This document shows positions 47,551 through 57,656 of a stretch of 64,000 nt of DNA, one piece after another. Every line of letters starts with the position of its first letter. Position 1 is the first letter of the stretch. Source of the DNA: Bryoerythrophyllum caledonicum. Its lineage: Eukaryota > Streptophyta > Bryopsida > Pottiales > Pottiaceae. The notes under the pieces were generated by a model. The model was not told where the DNA came from, made no database searches, and saw only the letters and a program-made list of their open reading frames with translations. The stretch covers positions 9,779,560 to 9,843,559 of the forward strand of contig OZ020525.1 in assembly GCA_963971425.1 (NCBI GenBank), read 5' to 3'. The position numbers and the translations under genes are program-made.

Positions 47551-47625
47551 TGTTCGGCCGTCCGTCCGTCCGGTAGTGTCCGTCCGTCCGGCTGTCCGTC
47601 CGGTAGAGGCTGCTGTCCGTCCGAT
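47551..47625 (+). repeat. TGTCCGTCC minisatellite, left block
   Basis: Repeats of GTCCGTCCG with TAG/GCT spacers. A second block with the same word and orientation lies at 48426-48500, beyond the gap. Confidence 0.85.
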
Positions 47626-47744
47626 AAGGGTCAACCCTAGTTTGACCATGACTCGAGGTAAATCAATTTACCCACTGCCACGAAGGCGATTACGTGGCTG
47701 ACACGTCGTCAACAGGGTCGCGCGCGTGCAGACAGTGGGGCGGG

Positions 47745-47927
47745 CGCGTGAAGGGAGCGGGCGCGTCCGGAGATGGGCCGGGCGCACACTGAAGGGGCCG
47801 GGCGCGTGCGGAGATGGGCCGGGCGCGCACTGAAGGGGCCGGGCGCATACATGGACGGACCGGGCGCGTACCGTGTTGGGCCGGGCGCGTACAGGGGTGG
47901 ACCAGGCGCGTACCGTGAGGGCTGGGC
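47745..47927 (+). repeat. GGCCGGGCGCGTAC minisatellite, left arm
   Basis: About nine units of GGGCCGGGCGCGTAC with short variable linkers, running into the gap. The right arm at 48128-48310 carries the reverse complement. Confidence 0.88.
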
Positions 47928-48127
47928 NNNNNNNNNNNNNNNNNNNNNNNNNNNNNNNNNNNNNNNNNNNNNNNNNNNNNNNNNNNNNNNNNNNNNNNNN
48001 NNNNNNNNNNNNNNNNNNNNNNNNNNNNNNNNNNNNNNNNNNNNNNNNNNNNNNNNNNNNNNNNNNNNNNNNNNNNNNNNNNNNNNNNNNNNNNNNNNNN
48101 NNNNNNNNNNNNNNNNNNNNNNNNNNN
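47928..48127. other. Assembly gap (200 N)
   Basis: Exactly 200 undetermined bases lying between the two inverted GC-rich minisatellite arms. The round length suggests a placeholder rather than a measured size. Confidence 0.99.
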
Positions 48128-48310
48128 CCCGGCCCTGAGTGCTACGCGCCCGGCCCTGCTATGCACGCGCCCGGCCCTTAGGGGTACGCGCCCGGTCTTA
48201 AATCGTACGCGCCCGGCCCTAATTGGAACGCGCCCGGCCCTTCATGAACGCGCCCGGTCCAGATTGGTACGCGCCCGGCCCCAAATGCTGCGCGCGCGGT
48301 CCGAAGGCAC
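48128..48310 (+). repeat. Minisatellite, right arm (inverted copy)
   Basis: About ten units of TACGCGCCCGGCCCT, the reverse complement of the left arm's unit. Together with the left arm it forms a large inverted repeat around the gap. Confidence 0.88.
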
Positions 48311-48519
48311 GCGCTCGCCCCTTGATGTGACGTGGAAAGCCGTCTGACGTGCCGTGCACACGTGTTTTACCAGGGGGTAAGTTGAAAATTTGATTTAGGG
48401 TTCGTAATTTTTTTTACACGCAACTGTCCGCCAAAAAGTGCTGTCCGTCCTGTCCGTCCGTCCTACTGTCCGTCCTACTGTCCGTCCGTCCGCTGTCTTT
48501 GGGCCCCTGTCCGTCTATG

Positions 48520-48755
48520 TAGACAACCCTGGCGACAACAAGTTGCAGGTAAAGAGCTCGGAGCAGTGCGAGAACGACCAGCAGTGCTTCCCAGTGCTTC
48601 TCGTAGGTGTGCCGCTTCTGCATCGGCGCGGACAACATCACGGTGGAGCTCGGCGGTGGCGAGCGTGAGGTCTCACGCTGCATCAAGTACGAGGGCTCCG
48701 GGTCCCTGATATGCCGCGCTACCTCGACCGGCGCAAGTACAAGGACGACGATTAG
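48520..48755 (+). pseudogene. Captured two-exon fragment, unrecognised protein
   Basis: An exon ending NPGDNKLQ has a donor CAG|GTAAAG at 48549. A 58-base intron ends CTCGTAG at 48606. The next exon reads VCRFCIGADNITVELGGG, EREVSRCIKYEGSG and, after a frame change near 48695, MPRYLDRRKYKDDD with a stop at 48753. The tail looks like a true C terminus. I do not recognise the family. Splice signals and a higher GC content than the flanks suggest a host-gene fragment caught by Helitron E. Confidence 0.5.
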
Positions 48756-49688
48756 GTTTGTATAACATGTCTGAGTTGGTAGGGATTTTTCCAGCGAAAT
48801 CGCTAAGGGAAGATGTGTAGCCCCGTTTGTAATTTTTTGAATTCAGAATAAATTATAAGTCTTGCGTTGGAGTTTCTTCCGGGTTGTAGCATTGGTTAGC
48901 TCGACGACTTAGATTGCCGGCAATGCAAGTAGATGTAGCCGTTGGAATTTGTATAATTCGGTCCTCTGATTCTGTTACAAGGACAGATAACACCTAAGGT
49001 CCGCATATGCCTTACAAAGAATGTCTTTTCCCACGGGCACTTGTATGTTGCTTTCTCGCGTGCAACAGCTCCAAAAAATCTTTCTTTTCTTCTTGATGCA
49101 GAGTCAATTGAACGTGCCGATGATCAAGTCATGCGCAACGTGGTATACAACGAGGCGTAACGCTGAACAATGCTAAGGCCGCACATATGTAAAAGGATCC
49201 TATGATGAATAAATATTAACCCATTTCTATTGCATTGAATTTTAAAAAACATTAATAAAATACAAATCTGTAGGAATTGGTGTATACAATAGACTATAGT
49301 GTTAGAATTTTGTATTTGTATTGAACCCAACTCAATGAAACATGGTGTTTCAAATTCATATCATTATTTCACCTACTACATGTATAAAAAATGGTCTTAT
49401 ACTGTGTTGACATGTATGGTGTGGTACTTCTGTTTGAAAAAGTTTATTTTGCTTCACTTTAATACATTTTTTGTGCTTCAAGAGTAATTATGTGAACGTA
49501 TGTATAATCGCCCATTAACCTCAATTGTACCTTGCAAACCTAGATATTAATGATTGTCCTTGCCGCGGTACTAACAACCATACAATATGCTAAGCTTGAT
49601 GTCCGTCCGTCCGTTCCCAATAAATAAATTCATCCAACAAAAATTATCCAACAAGAAAGGTGTCCAAAGGACATGGGTACCCCACTAG

Positions 49689-50148
49689 TCTATATCTATA
49701 AAAGAATACAGGATGAAAGACGACACTTTTGGATGAACGTGCCGATGGATGAACGTGCCGATGAAAAAATCTTTTGGATGAAAAGCTAAAAGTTAGGGTT
49801 TTGGATAAAAGGACGGGGCGGGGATGGGAATGGGGACGGGGACGGGGATGGGGATGGAGATGGGGGATGGGGGATAAGGGGACAAGGACGGGATGACAAA
49901 CGATCATTTTGGATGAACGTGTCAATGGATGAACACGTCGATGAAAAGGCTTTTGGATGAAAAGCTAAAAGTTAGGGTTTTGGATAAAAGGAGGGGACGG
50001 GGACAGGGATGGGGATGGGGGACGGGGAACGAGGGACAAGGGGACAAGGATGAGCGGACGATGGATTGGACGGAAAGGGCTGGGGGACAGGGAGGTGGGG
50101 GCTCAACACAAAAAATGTTGTGTCCGGAGGACACGGGTAACACTCTAG
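49689..50148 (+). mobile_element. Helitron F (460 bases, internally duplicated)
   Basis: Starts TCTATATCTATAAAAGAAT at the base after Helitron E. It ends with CAACA..TGTTG, TGTCCGGAGGACA and CGGGTAACACTCTAG before a host T. The leader plus G-rich block occurs twice inside (from 49709 and again from about 49890), so the element carries an internal tandem duplication. Confidence 0.82.
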
Positions 50149-50916
50149 TAATACATACATACGTACATACATTTATTTTCAGTATTTTATTCTCTGCAAA
50201 ATCAAACCCATGTCAGTTTAATATGAGAGCTGACTACAAATCTAGCTAAGATCACCTTCGGAGCTTTATAAATGAGAGCATCCAAACTGTTTCAAGCAGG
50301 AAATGCAGAGCTTCAGCCTTCAGATTGAGTCCAGATTCAAACTCATGTGTCCTCGTCTGCATGGCACCCCAATAATTGCATGGCGGCAGATTTCATTCAG
50401 ACCAGAATGCCGTCACGTATTCGGGGTGTGTGCACACGAAGATGGTGGAAAATGCAGGAAGCCGCGAAGGAGCTGGATGGTGCTTGATCGACCGGTTCTT
50501 CATCTTCATTGCTTCAGATCTCCAGGCTCCTATTCCACCCGAAGAAACGATTCAGACAAGTTCAGATCATCTTTCTGATCAGCAGGTCGGTTCTTTCCAG
50601 AGATGTACCAATGAGTACATCTCAGACTCACCTCGAGGCTCCACAACTTACAAGACACTCCACATTCGATCAATCCTCACCCTCGAGCCTGATCAATCGG
50701 GTCCATCTTTCTCGTGAATCATGTCCACATCATCTCGAATCACGAGTGCCAATTTCACAAGTGCCCAGTTCAGTCCAGTTCCGCTAACGAGACCAGAGCT
50801 GCTGAGACCACGATTCCATGATCTATGATCGATCCACCCCGCGAGACATGCAGATAGCCCTCCTCCCGACAAACTAGTTACTAATTAGATTGAAGCATAT
50901 ATATACACACATATTT
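50149..50916. other. Probable upstream region of the AP2 gene, no gene seen
   Basis: A short TACA run is followed by moderately GC-rich sequence with overlapping plus frames (50303-50787) that match nothing recognised. It may be promoter or untranslated exon of the AP2 gene. Confidence 0.3.
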
Positions 50917-51539
50917 ACAGCTTTTCATCAGTTGCGAGCAATCTCCCCTCTTTACAAGTCGCGACCACTCCTTTTACCAGTAAGTAAAAGAATGTGTTGT
51001 ATTTTTTCCTTGGACGATTGCTGGAGCGTACTGCGGGAGAGCGAGCGGAAGTGCTGGAGGTGACCGAACGCTGGAGTTCCGTCTTCCGTCTTTGTGATTC
51101 AGGTGTGATGATCTGGCAATTAGAAACTGCAGGAAAAACTCCGCTCAGTTGGGCATATATTTGGGCAGAGCATGTCGTACGTCTGGTGAGATTATCTGTG
51201 TGTTTGTGCTTGATTCCGCGCCGAAGTTGCGATCTGGTGCAATACTCTGTATGTTTGGGCACATGGTGTAGCTACTAGGAGCGAGGGATAAGATGAATCT
51301 GTTCATCACGTCGAACTTGTTGCCTAGTGCGATCTTTTGTATAATCTGTTGTATGTCAAGGATTGGCTGGTTCTTGTATAATTTCCATTCGGGTGTTTAG
51401 GTTTGGGTTACCACCTTAGTGCTCTAACTGGTAAGAGGAGAGTAACATGTGAATAGTTTTGGGATCCAACAACACTTCTTTCCATACGCATCTGTATAGA
51501 AGTGCTGATTATGTCATACTCGGGTGTACATAAGTTAGG

Positions 51540-52275
51540 GCTTTGAGTAGACAAAGACTATGAACTAGAGAAAAAAGCAGGTGTAGGTTTGTGAACAATA
51601 TGGGTGCTACATGAGTCCAGGTAGGGATCTTGGTATGGAAAAAGCAGGTATAGGTGGATCCCACTATATACCCCGGCCGAGCCTAATATGTTGAAGGCTC
51701 AGCCTTCGGCGGGTCCATTTTTCTGGCCTTCTCACTTTCGGTGATGTAGAGGCCTTTTTTGGAGAAGTCTTTGCCACATTTGGAGCCTGCGGTTCCAATT
51801 TACCCATGGAGGCCCCTCCCTTTGATCAAATAGGGCCAGCCTCCAACATAAAAATAGGGGCCGGTTTTGTCCCTACCCTCCCCATCCATTCCAGCCTGAG
51901 GCTTGGTGCAACGCTCGACCGGGTTTTTTTTAGTGGGATCCGGTATAAATTTGTGAACAGATTGCTACATGTGTCTAGGTAGGAATCATGGTATGGAAAA
52001 AGCAGGTACAGTACAGGTTTGTGATCAATATGGATGCTACATGAGTCTAGGTAGGGATCTTGGCAAGGAAAAAGCAGGTACGTGATTGTGATCGATATGG
52101 ATGCTTCATGAGTCTAGGTAGGGATCTTGGCATGGAAAAAGCAGGTACGTGATTGCGATCAATATGGATGCTTCATGAGTCTAGGTAGGGATCTCGGCAT
52201 GGAAAAAGCAGGTATAGGTATGTGAAGTATATGGATGCTACATGAGTTTCGGTAGGGATTGTGGTATGAAAGAGG
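51540..52275 (+). repeat. ~62-base minisatellite in first duplication copy
   Basis: Six units built on TGTGAACAATATGGATGCTA, CATGAGTCTAGGTAGGGATC and TGGTATGGAAAAAGCAGGTA. The MITE at 51656-51941 lies inside a unit. The second duplication copy has three further units at about 53345-53560. Confidence 0.85.
51656..51941. mobile_element. MITE with GGATCCCACTA termini
   Basis: 286 bases with inverted ends GGATCCCACTA, then CCCGG.CG on both sides. Flanks GGTATAGGT and GGTATAAAT may be a diverged 9-base target duplication, which would suit a Mutator-type element. It interrupts a minisatellite unit, so it arrived after the array formed. Confidence 0.7.
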
Positions 52276-52459
52276 TGGGTGCAAATAATAATTTTACTGA
52301 CCTGCAAATCACGAAATTAACATTTTCAAAACCTTCATGTTGTTTACTTGGGAAAGAAGAAGTTACAAAATCTCGTGTTCCTTATGTTACCGTCTTCTTA
52401 ATGCAGTTTTTATTTCACAACTTTATGTGGACTGCGTCCTTGACGATGGATCACTCATA

Positions 52460-53745
52460 TTCACAGCTTTTCTTCAGTCGCGAGCACTGTCTTCTCTTAC
52501 TAGTCGCGAGCGGTCTCTCCTCTTCACCAGTCGCGAGCACTGTTTTCTCTTACTAGTCGCGAGCAGTCTCTTCTCTTTACCCGTCGCGAGCACTCTCGTC
52601 TCTAAGCAGTCGAGAGCACCCTCTTCTCCTACCAGCCGCGAGCATCCCCTTCTTTTACAAGTCGCGAGCACTCACTTCTCGTACCAGTTGGACGATTGCT
52701 GGAGCGTGTGGGAGTCTGGGAGAGCGAGCGGAAGTGCTGGAGTTCCGCCTTTCGTCTTTGTGATTCAGGTGTGATGATCTGGCAATTAGAAACTGTAGAA
52801 AAAAAGCAGAACCCCCGCTCAGTTGGGCATATGTTTGCGCAGAGCATGTCGTACGTCTGGTGAGATTATCTGTGTGTTTGTGCTTGATTCCGCGCCGAAA
52901 TTGCGATCTGGTGCGATACTCTGTATGTTTGGGCACATGGTGTAGCTACTAGGAGCGAGGGATAAGATGAATCTGTTCATCACGTCGAACTTGTTGCCTA
53001 GTGCGATCTTTTGTATAATCTGTTGTATGTCAAGGATTGTAGCTGGTTCTTGTATAATTTCCATTCGGGTGTTTAGGTTTGGGTTACCACCTTAGTGCTC
53101 TAACTGGTAAGAGGAGAGTAACATGTGAATAGTTTTGGGATCCAACAACACTTCTTTCCATATGCATCTATTTAGAAGTATTGATTATGTCATACTTGGG
53201 TTTCCATTAATCAGGGTTTCGCATCTCTAGTTTCAGATGGTAACCGCGTCGTACAGATAATAATTATATTCATTTTAGAGTTGCAAATGATCTGCGACTG
53301 TCTTCTGTACTTTAATGTGACGTTTGTTTGCAAGAACATGAACTAGAGAAAAGCAGGTATAGGTTTGTGAACAATATGGATGCTGCATGAGTCTAGGTAG
53401 GGATCTCGGTATGGAAAAAGCAGGTACAGGTTTGTGAACAATATGGATGCTACATGAGAGTAGGTAGGAATCGTGGTATGGAAAAAGCAGGTATAGGTTT
53501 GCGAACAATATGGATGCTACATGAGTCCAGGTAGGGATCTTAATATGAAAGAAGTGGGTGCGAATGATAGTTTTACTGACCTGCAAATCAGAAAAATAAC
53601 ATTGTCAAACCTTTCGTATTGTTTCTTGGGCTAGAAGAAGTTTCTAAATTCTTATTCTTGTGTTACTTATGGTACTGTCTTCATGCAGTTTTTATTTCAC
53701 AACTTCTCGGTGAACTGCATCCTTGACGATGGATCACAATGTGGA
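52460..53745 (+). repeat. Tandem duplication upstream of AP2, second copy
   Basis: Starts with ACAGCTTTTCTTCAGTCGCG and runs to the AP2 start ATG. It differs from the first copy by an expanded AGTCGCGAGCA minisatellite and by fewer 62-base units. Confidence 0.88.
52472..52675 (+). repeat. AGTCGCGAGCACT.TCTTCTC minisatellite
   Basis: About eight units of 24-28 bases. The first duplication copy has only two related units (50930-50975), so the array expanded after duplication. Confidence 0.85.
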
Positions 53746-54675
53746 TATTCCGGAGTCACAAGGTTCGTAAGTCGATTTTAAAACTGCATATCTAAGTCCT
53801 CTTGCTAGTCCTAATCACTGATTGAGTCTCTGGTTTCATATTCTGCAAACAGTCCTCTTCCTTTCTGAAGGTTGACAGAGACACCATGTTTGTCTTCAGG
53901 TATTTCATCAGCGATTGAGGGGCTGCCGTTGCTGTCGTTGGAAGAATTTCTGGACCCGTGGAGAATTTCACACTTCCCGGGCACTTTGGAGACCAGAGAT
54001 GATAATGTCCAGGCACCTGATTCAGGCGACGTCCCACATTTCACATCACACCAGCCGCAGCTAGTGCCTACCCCCTCAGAAACCATCGGCGTGACCTACC
54101 ACAAGAAGAACAAGCAGTGGGAGGCGCACCTCTGGGCGCAGGATCGGCAACTGGGAAAGCGCAAGAAGAAGGGCTCGCAGATCTTCCTCGGCAACTTCCA
54201 GACCAAGGACGAGGCGAAATGCGCCCACGACAAGGCCGCGTTGAAGCTCGACGTCGTCCGGGAGACTGCCAATGGAAATCCCTATGCATTGAACTTTCCA
54301 GAAAGCACCTACTCCGCCTTCATGGCCCTCCACGAGGACTGGAGTGAAAGAGATTTTGTGTGGAAGATCCGCAGGTTTTCTCATAAGTTTAGTAAGGGTA
54401 AGAGCGGAATGAAGGGCGTGAGTGTGCGCAGCCGGAAGTGCGGAGGGACCTGGTATGAGGCGAAGATGAGCCAGACGATGGGTGATGGGGTGAAGCGGAC
54501 GTACGATCTAGGGAGGTTTGACTGCGAGGAGGCGGCGGGGCGGGCGTACGATAGAGCTTTGTTGTTTGTCAAAGGCTTGAAGTCGGACTGTGTGACGAAT
54601 TTTCGGCCCAGTGAGTACTCTGAGAGCGAGGTGCAAGCTGCTGGAGAGCGGCTTCAGATCATGCCGGCGGAATGA
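53729..54675 (+). CDS. AP2-family transcription factor with two AP2 domains
   Basis: DNA-binding transcription factor, nuclear. Proposed gene: exon 1 at 53729-53762 (MDHNVDIPESQ) and exon 2 at 53900-54675, joined in phase (CAAG|GT...CAG|GT), giving about 269 residues. The donor GTTCGT is weak, so the first exon is less certain than the second. AP2 domain 1 at about residues 74-131: GVTYHKKNKQWEAHLW, FLGNF.TKDEAKCAHDKAAL. AP2 domain 2 at about 181-245: GMKGVSVRSRKCGGTWYEAK, DLGRFDCEEAAGRAYDRALL. Two domains joined by a linker place it with the AP2/ANT branch rather than single-domain ERFs, though both are divergent. Its 5' side is the tandem duplication. The first 53 residues are acidic and might activate. 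Confidence 0.85.
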
Positions 54676-56867
54676 GCTAGCGGAATTTGGGGACGAAGTT
54701 AGGGTGCCTACTATACAGATGCACTTCGGCACACCTGCTGTTCACCCGTGCCACGTCGTGGTGATGCGGCCAAAGTCAGGCTTGCCGATCATTCTCAAAG
54801 CTCTGTAGAATGTTTCCACATGTAATTTTAATTGTAGGCCAGGAGAGTAGAGGGAGTGACCTGGCTTTGAAGGTTGGAACGAGCTGCCCATTTACTGTAG
54901 TACTGCAGCTAGATTTGGTGGTGATACAACAGTCATGATGTTAAAACTCTGCATCGCGGTGCCTGTGAAGATGATGGAACTGTAGAAGAGTAGAATTACT
55001 AGAAGTGGCAGAACGAATCAGCTAGCGTGTAATGAATTCAGCCTCAGAGCTTTACCACTTTACAATTCATTAGCCATGTTGTTTTGGAACGAAAGTTTGC
55101 ATAAAGTTAACGACTTTATTCTTTTACCTGAAATCGTTTGTTGCATTGACCTTACCGATGTGCACGGAAGCTCTAGGTTTGTGGAGCTGTTGGAAGCTGC
55201 TTGTATTTGTTGGTATATGATTCAACGTTGAACACTTAGGAGAGGCCTATTTTGTGGCAATGTGGCACTGTCAATTCGGTTGTTCAAGGCAATTTGTATT
55301 TAGGTTATACTCACCTGCGTGGCTCTTCTAGAGCAATTGCCTACACCGTGTAGAAGACTAATTCTGCATCTTCACGAACTACTTCCGCATGAAGTGCTTG
55401 ACCTATCATTGAGCGGAAAATGCAGAATTTCATTGAAAGATTTGCAATCTCAGGAAAGGTCATGCGGATGACTTGTGCATCTCGAAACGAGGAATGCGAT
55501 TCTACAAGAATAAGGAAATGAAACAAAGAATATCAAAGTCACTGTACAAAATCTCCACAACTTCAGCATTTCACTTATAGTCATGATCAAGCTGAAACAC
55601 CAGCAACAGTTGATTCATAAAGTAAAACCTTCAATCTTCAGATATAAAAGAAATCTTTGATATCATGAGTATCTATTTGTTGAAGACGTTATAATTTCTA
55701 CAACAAAATTATAATAATACTTAAGTATTTCAATGTTTTCATTGTCAAGAAAAACTACGTGTATGTAGCAAAGTAGTCAATATTTGACCATCATAATGTT
55801 GTAAAAAATATTGTTTGCAGTGTCATATTTATGAAAAGAGGCTTGCCTCAATCAACTTGGGAAGAATAGAGCATTTTGGGGCATGTATGGAGCACATGGA
55901 CATTGAAACAATTTTGCATGTTGCATGCTTATGCATGTTCATGCACCTCATCTACAAACACATCAATACTTAAAAGTTGACTTAGAACGATAGTTGGCGG
56001 CTTATGCCACTCAACTAAGTGGGATGCTTGAGTTGTGGAGAGGGTGTTGAGGAGTGGAACAAGATAGAAATAGAGATTGTTCTTAAGTTTGTAGATAATA
56101 TGCTCCGACGTGTCGTAGCCGCCTTAGTGGCAAAAAAGAGGTTTTACAAAGTATTAAACATTAGGTGCAAAAGTTTTTCAATTTGTAGTACTTACAAAAA
56201 CTTGTATATTTTTTCTTTCCGTGGTGATATCTTTGTACAGTTGAAAATGTGAGTTTAAAAGGTATTAATAAGTGTTTGGTTGCAAGAGTAGACAATGTCT
56301 AAACTTTTCTGATTAAATGAGAAAATAAAAATGAATGATTGGACAAAACATTGAAACACTTTTGGTAGTCACTATGGAGAGCAACAAAAGTGCTTAACCC
56401 CTAGACTTCCTTGACAATTCTGCACCCAAAATCACTGAAAATTGTCGTTTTCATGCATTTAATATAGAAAGGAAAAAACACATTTTTTACATATCCACCT
56501 ATTGGATCTTGTACTAGGATTGTACTAGGATATGTTGTAAAAGATTGGTTTGACCACACAGATACTATACTTTGAAGTTAGACAAAAAAATTCTTTAGAT
56601 CATACCAAAGGTCAAAACAAAGTCTTTAGCTCACTTTGACCACCTTCTGTAGCAAAGTTTTGCACTACGGATTGTCATTTTGTGATTTTAATTGAACAAA
56701 CATTATGTAAAGCACATGTTAGTCATGAAGAACAAACAGATTGAGTACCAAAAGAAAGGTAAATATTCTAAAAAAACCCTAAGGGTTTAAAAATCTTCAT
56801 TTTCTAAGCCTAGAAGCATTCAACTTATTCAACTATTACAAGTCATTGGAAAATCAAAACATAAAAA
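54676..56867. other. Intergenic, no gene seen
   Basis: Contains the AP2 3' region, then AT-rich sequence. Short frames at 55341-55526 and 56019-56252 match nothing. No repeat structure was noticed. Confidence 0.4.
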
Positions 56868-57440
56868 TTACTAACCCCTACAGGACCGAGGCATTTTTTC
56901 CTAGAGGAATCTCCATTGCATCAATTAAAATTTGTTACAATGAACATTTTGAGAATGCAACTGCAGGATTGTCCTCTAATCTTATATAAGATGACGTGGT
57001 AAGGAAGTTGTGAACTTTGACCGAACATATTGTAAGATAATTGCAATCAAATTGAAATATCTTGTTTCCCCAGAAGGAAGAAGAACTCTGGCCTCCGAAG
57101 GAGACAGACGGAAATATAGTGTTTGTTCATTCACTTCACCAAGCATATGGCCACGGGACATAGGCTAGTGTAATAGAACTACTCCCCCCTCTCAAGGGAA
57201 ATCACTTTTCTACACTAAGTGTGTCCCTACACTAAATGCCACTGTGGGCTTTGTGGGTCTTCATACAACGAGGCCTTGGGGCCCCCTACCATAATTGGAT
57301 GGACTATTGTGTTAGGCACCACGTCGGCAATAGAACTTGAACTCACAACCACCTCACCGGTGTGCCATGACCCAAACCACTACACCAAGGACGTGGTGCC
57401 TTTTCCCACAAGGACACTTGGTCCTCTAGAAATCAACGAA
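56868..57440. mobile_element. Foldback MITE, second copy (with nested SINE)
   Basis: Related to the element at 11963-12389: shared words are AGGACC.AGGCATTTT at the left end, ATTTTGAGAATG, GATGAC, AAGATAATTGCAAT and, right of the SINE, CACTTGGTCCT. The SINE at 57071-57400 lies at the point matching about 12158 in copy 1. The right arm appears shortened or diverged, so the end coordinate is approximate. Confidence 0.6.
57071..57400 (-). mobile_element. tRNA-derived SINE copy 2
   Basis: Reading the minus strand from 57400: GGCACCACGTCC, A box TTGGTGTAGTGGTTTGGG, B box GTGAGTTCAAGTTC, body CCTCGTTGTATGAAGACC, then CTTGAGAGGGGGGAGTAG, CCCGTGGCCATATGCTTGGT, hairpin region TCTCC-TTC-GGAGG and tail TTCTTCTTCCTTC ending near 57071. 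It is about 330 bases and uninterrupted. It matches copy 1 throughout, so it serves as a reference for the MITE insertion there. Confidence 0.85.
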
Positions 57441-57656
57441 TGAAATTTGGAGAAGTGATAATTAAGGAGTTCCACTGCAGTTTGAGTCTTTAAGAACATG
57501 AAATGCAAAATTAAAGCGACTGCAAAAAATTACAATGGATTGAACCCGTCTCTAGTTTGTTCAAAAATATGTTTAAAAAGAGAAACTGCATCTGAATTTA
57601 TTGAGACAACATTGTCAAATACTAGATTCCAATCCCGAGGACTGAATATAAAAACT

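Larger units (their letters stand above)
47429..49688 (+). mobile_element. Helitron E (2.26 kb, with captured exons and a gap)
   Basis: Starts TCTATATCTATAAAAGAAT after a host A. It ends with TGTCCAAAGGACA and TGGGTACCCCACTAG, the same 3' type as Helitron B. Cargo: TGTCCGTCC repeats, an inverted GC-rich minisatellite around a 200-base gap, a captured two-exon fragment (48520-48755) and AT-rich sequence. No Rep/helicase. Helitron F follows without a gap. Confidence 0.75.
50917..52459 (+). repeat. Tandem duplication upstream of AP2, first copy
   Basis: From ACAGCTTTTCATCAGTTGCG to GACGATGGATCACTCAT. Long blocks are almost identical to the second copy at an offset of about 1675 bases, for example GACGATTGCTGGAGCG (51013 and 52691) and ACATGGTGTAGCTACTAGGA (51261 and 52935). 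The last bases include a copy of the AP2 start context (GACGATGGATCAC), after which the unit restarts. It contains an untranslated-exon-like region, a ~62-base minisatellite and a MITE. Confidence 0.88.

Noticed and set aside
47690-48181. Apparent ORFs across the gap
   Set aside because: Produced by translating N and the GC-rich minisatellite; no protein evidence.
53275-53586. Minus-strand 103-codon frame with repeated peptide
   Set aside because: It is the complement of the 62-base minisatellite.
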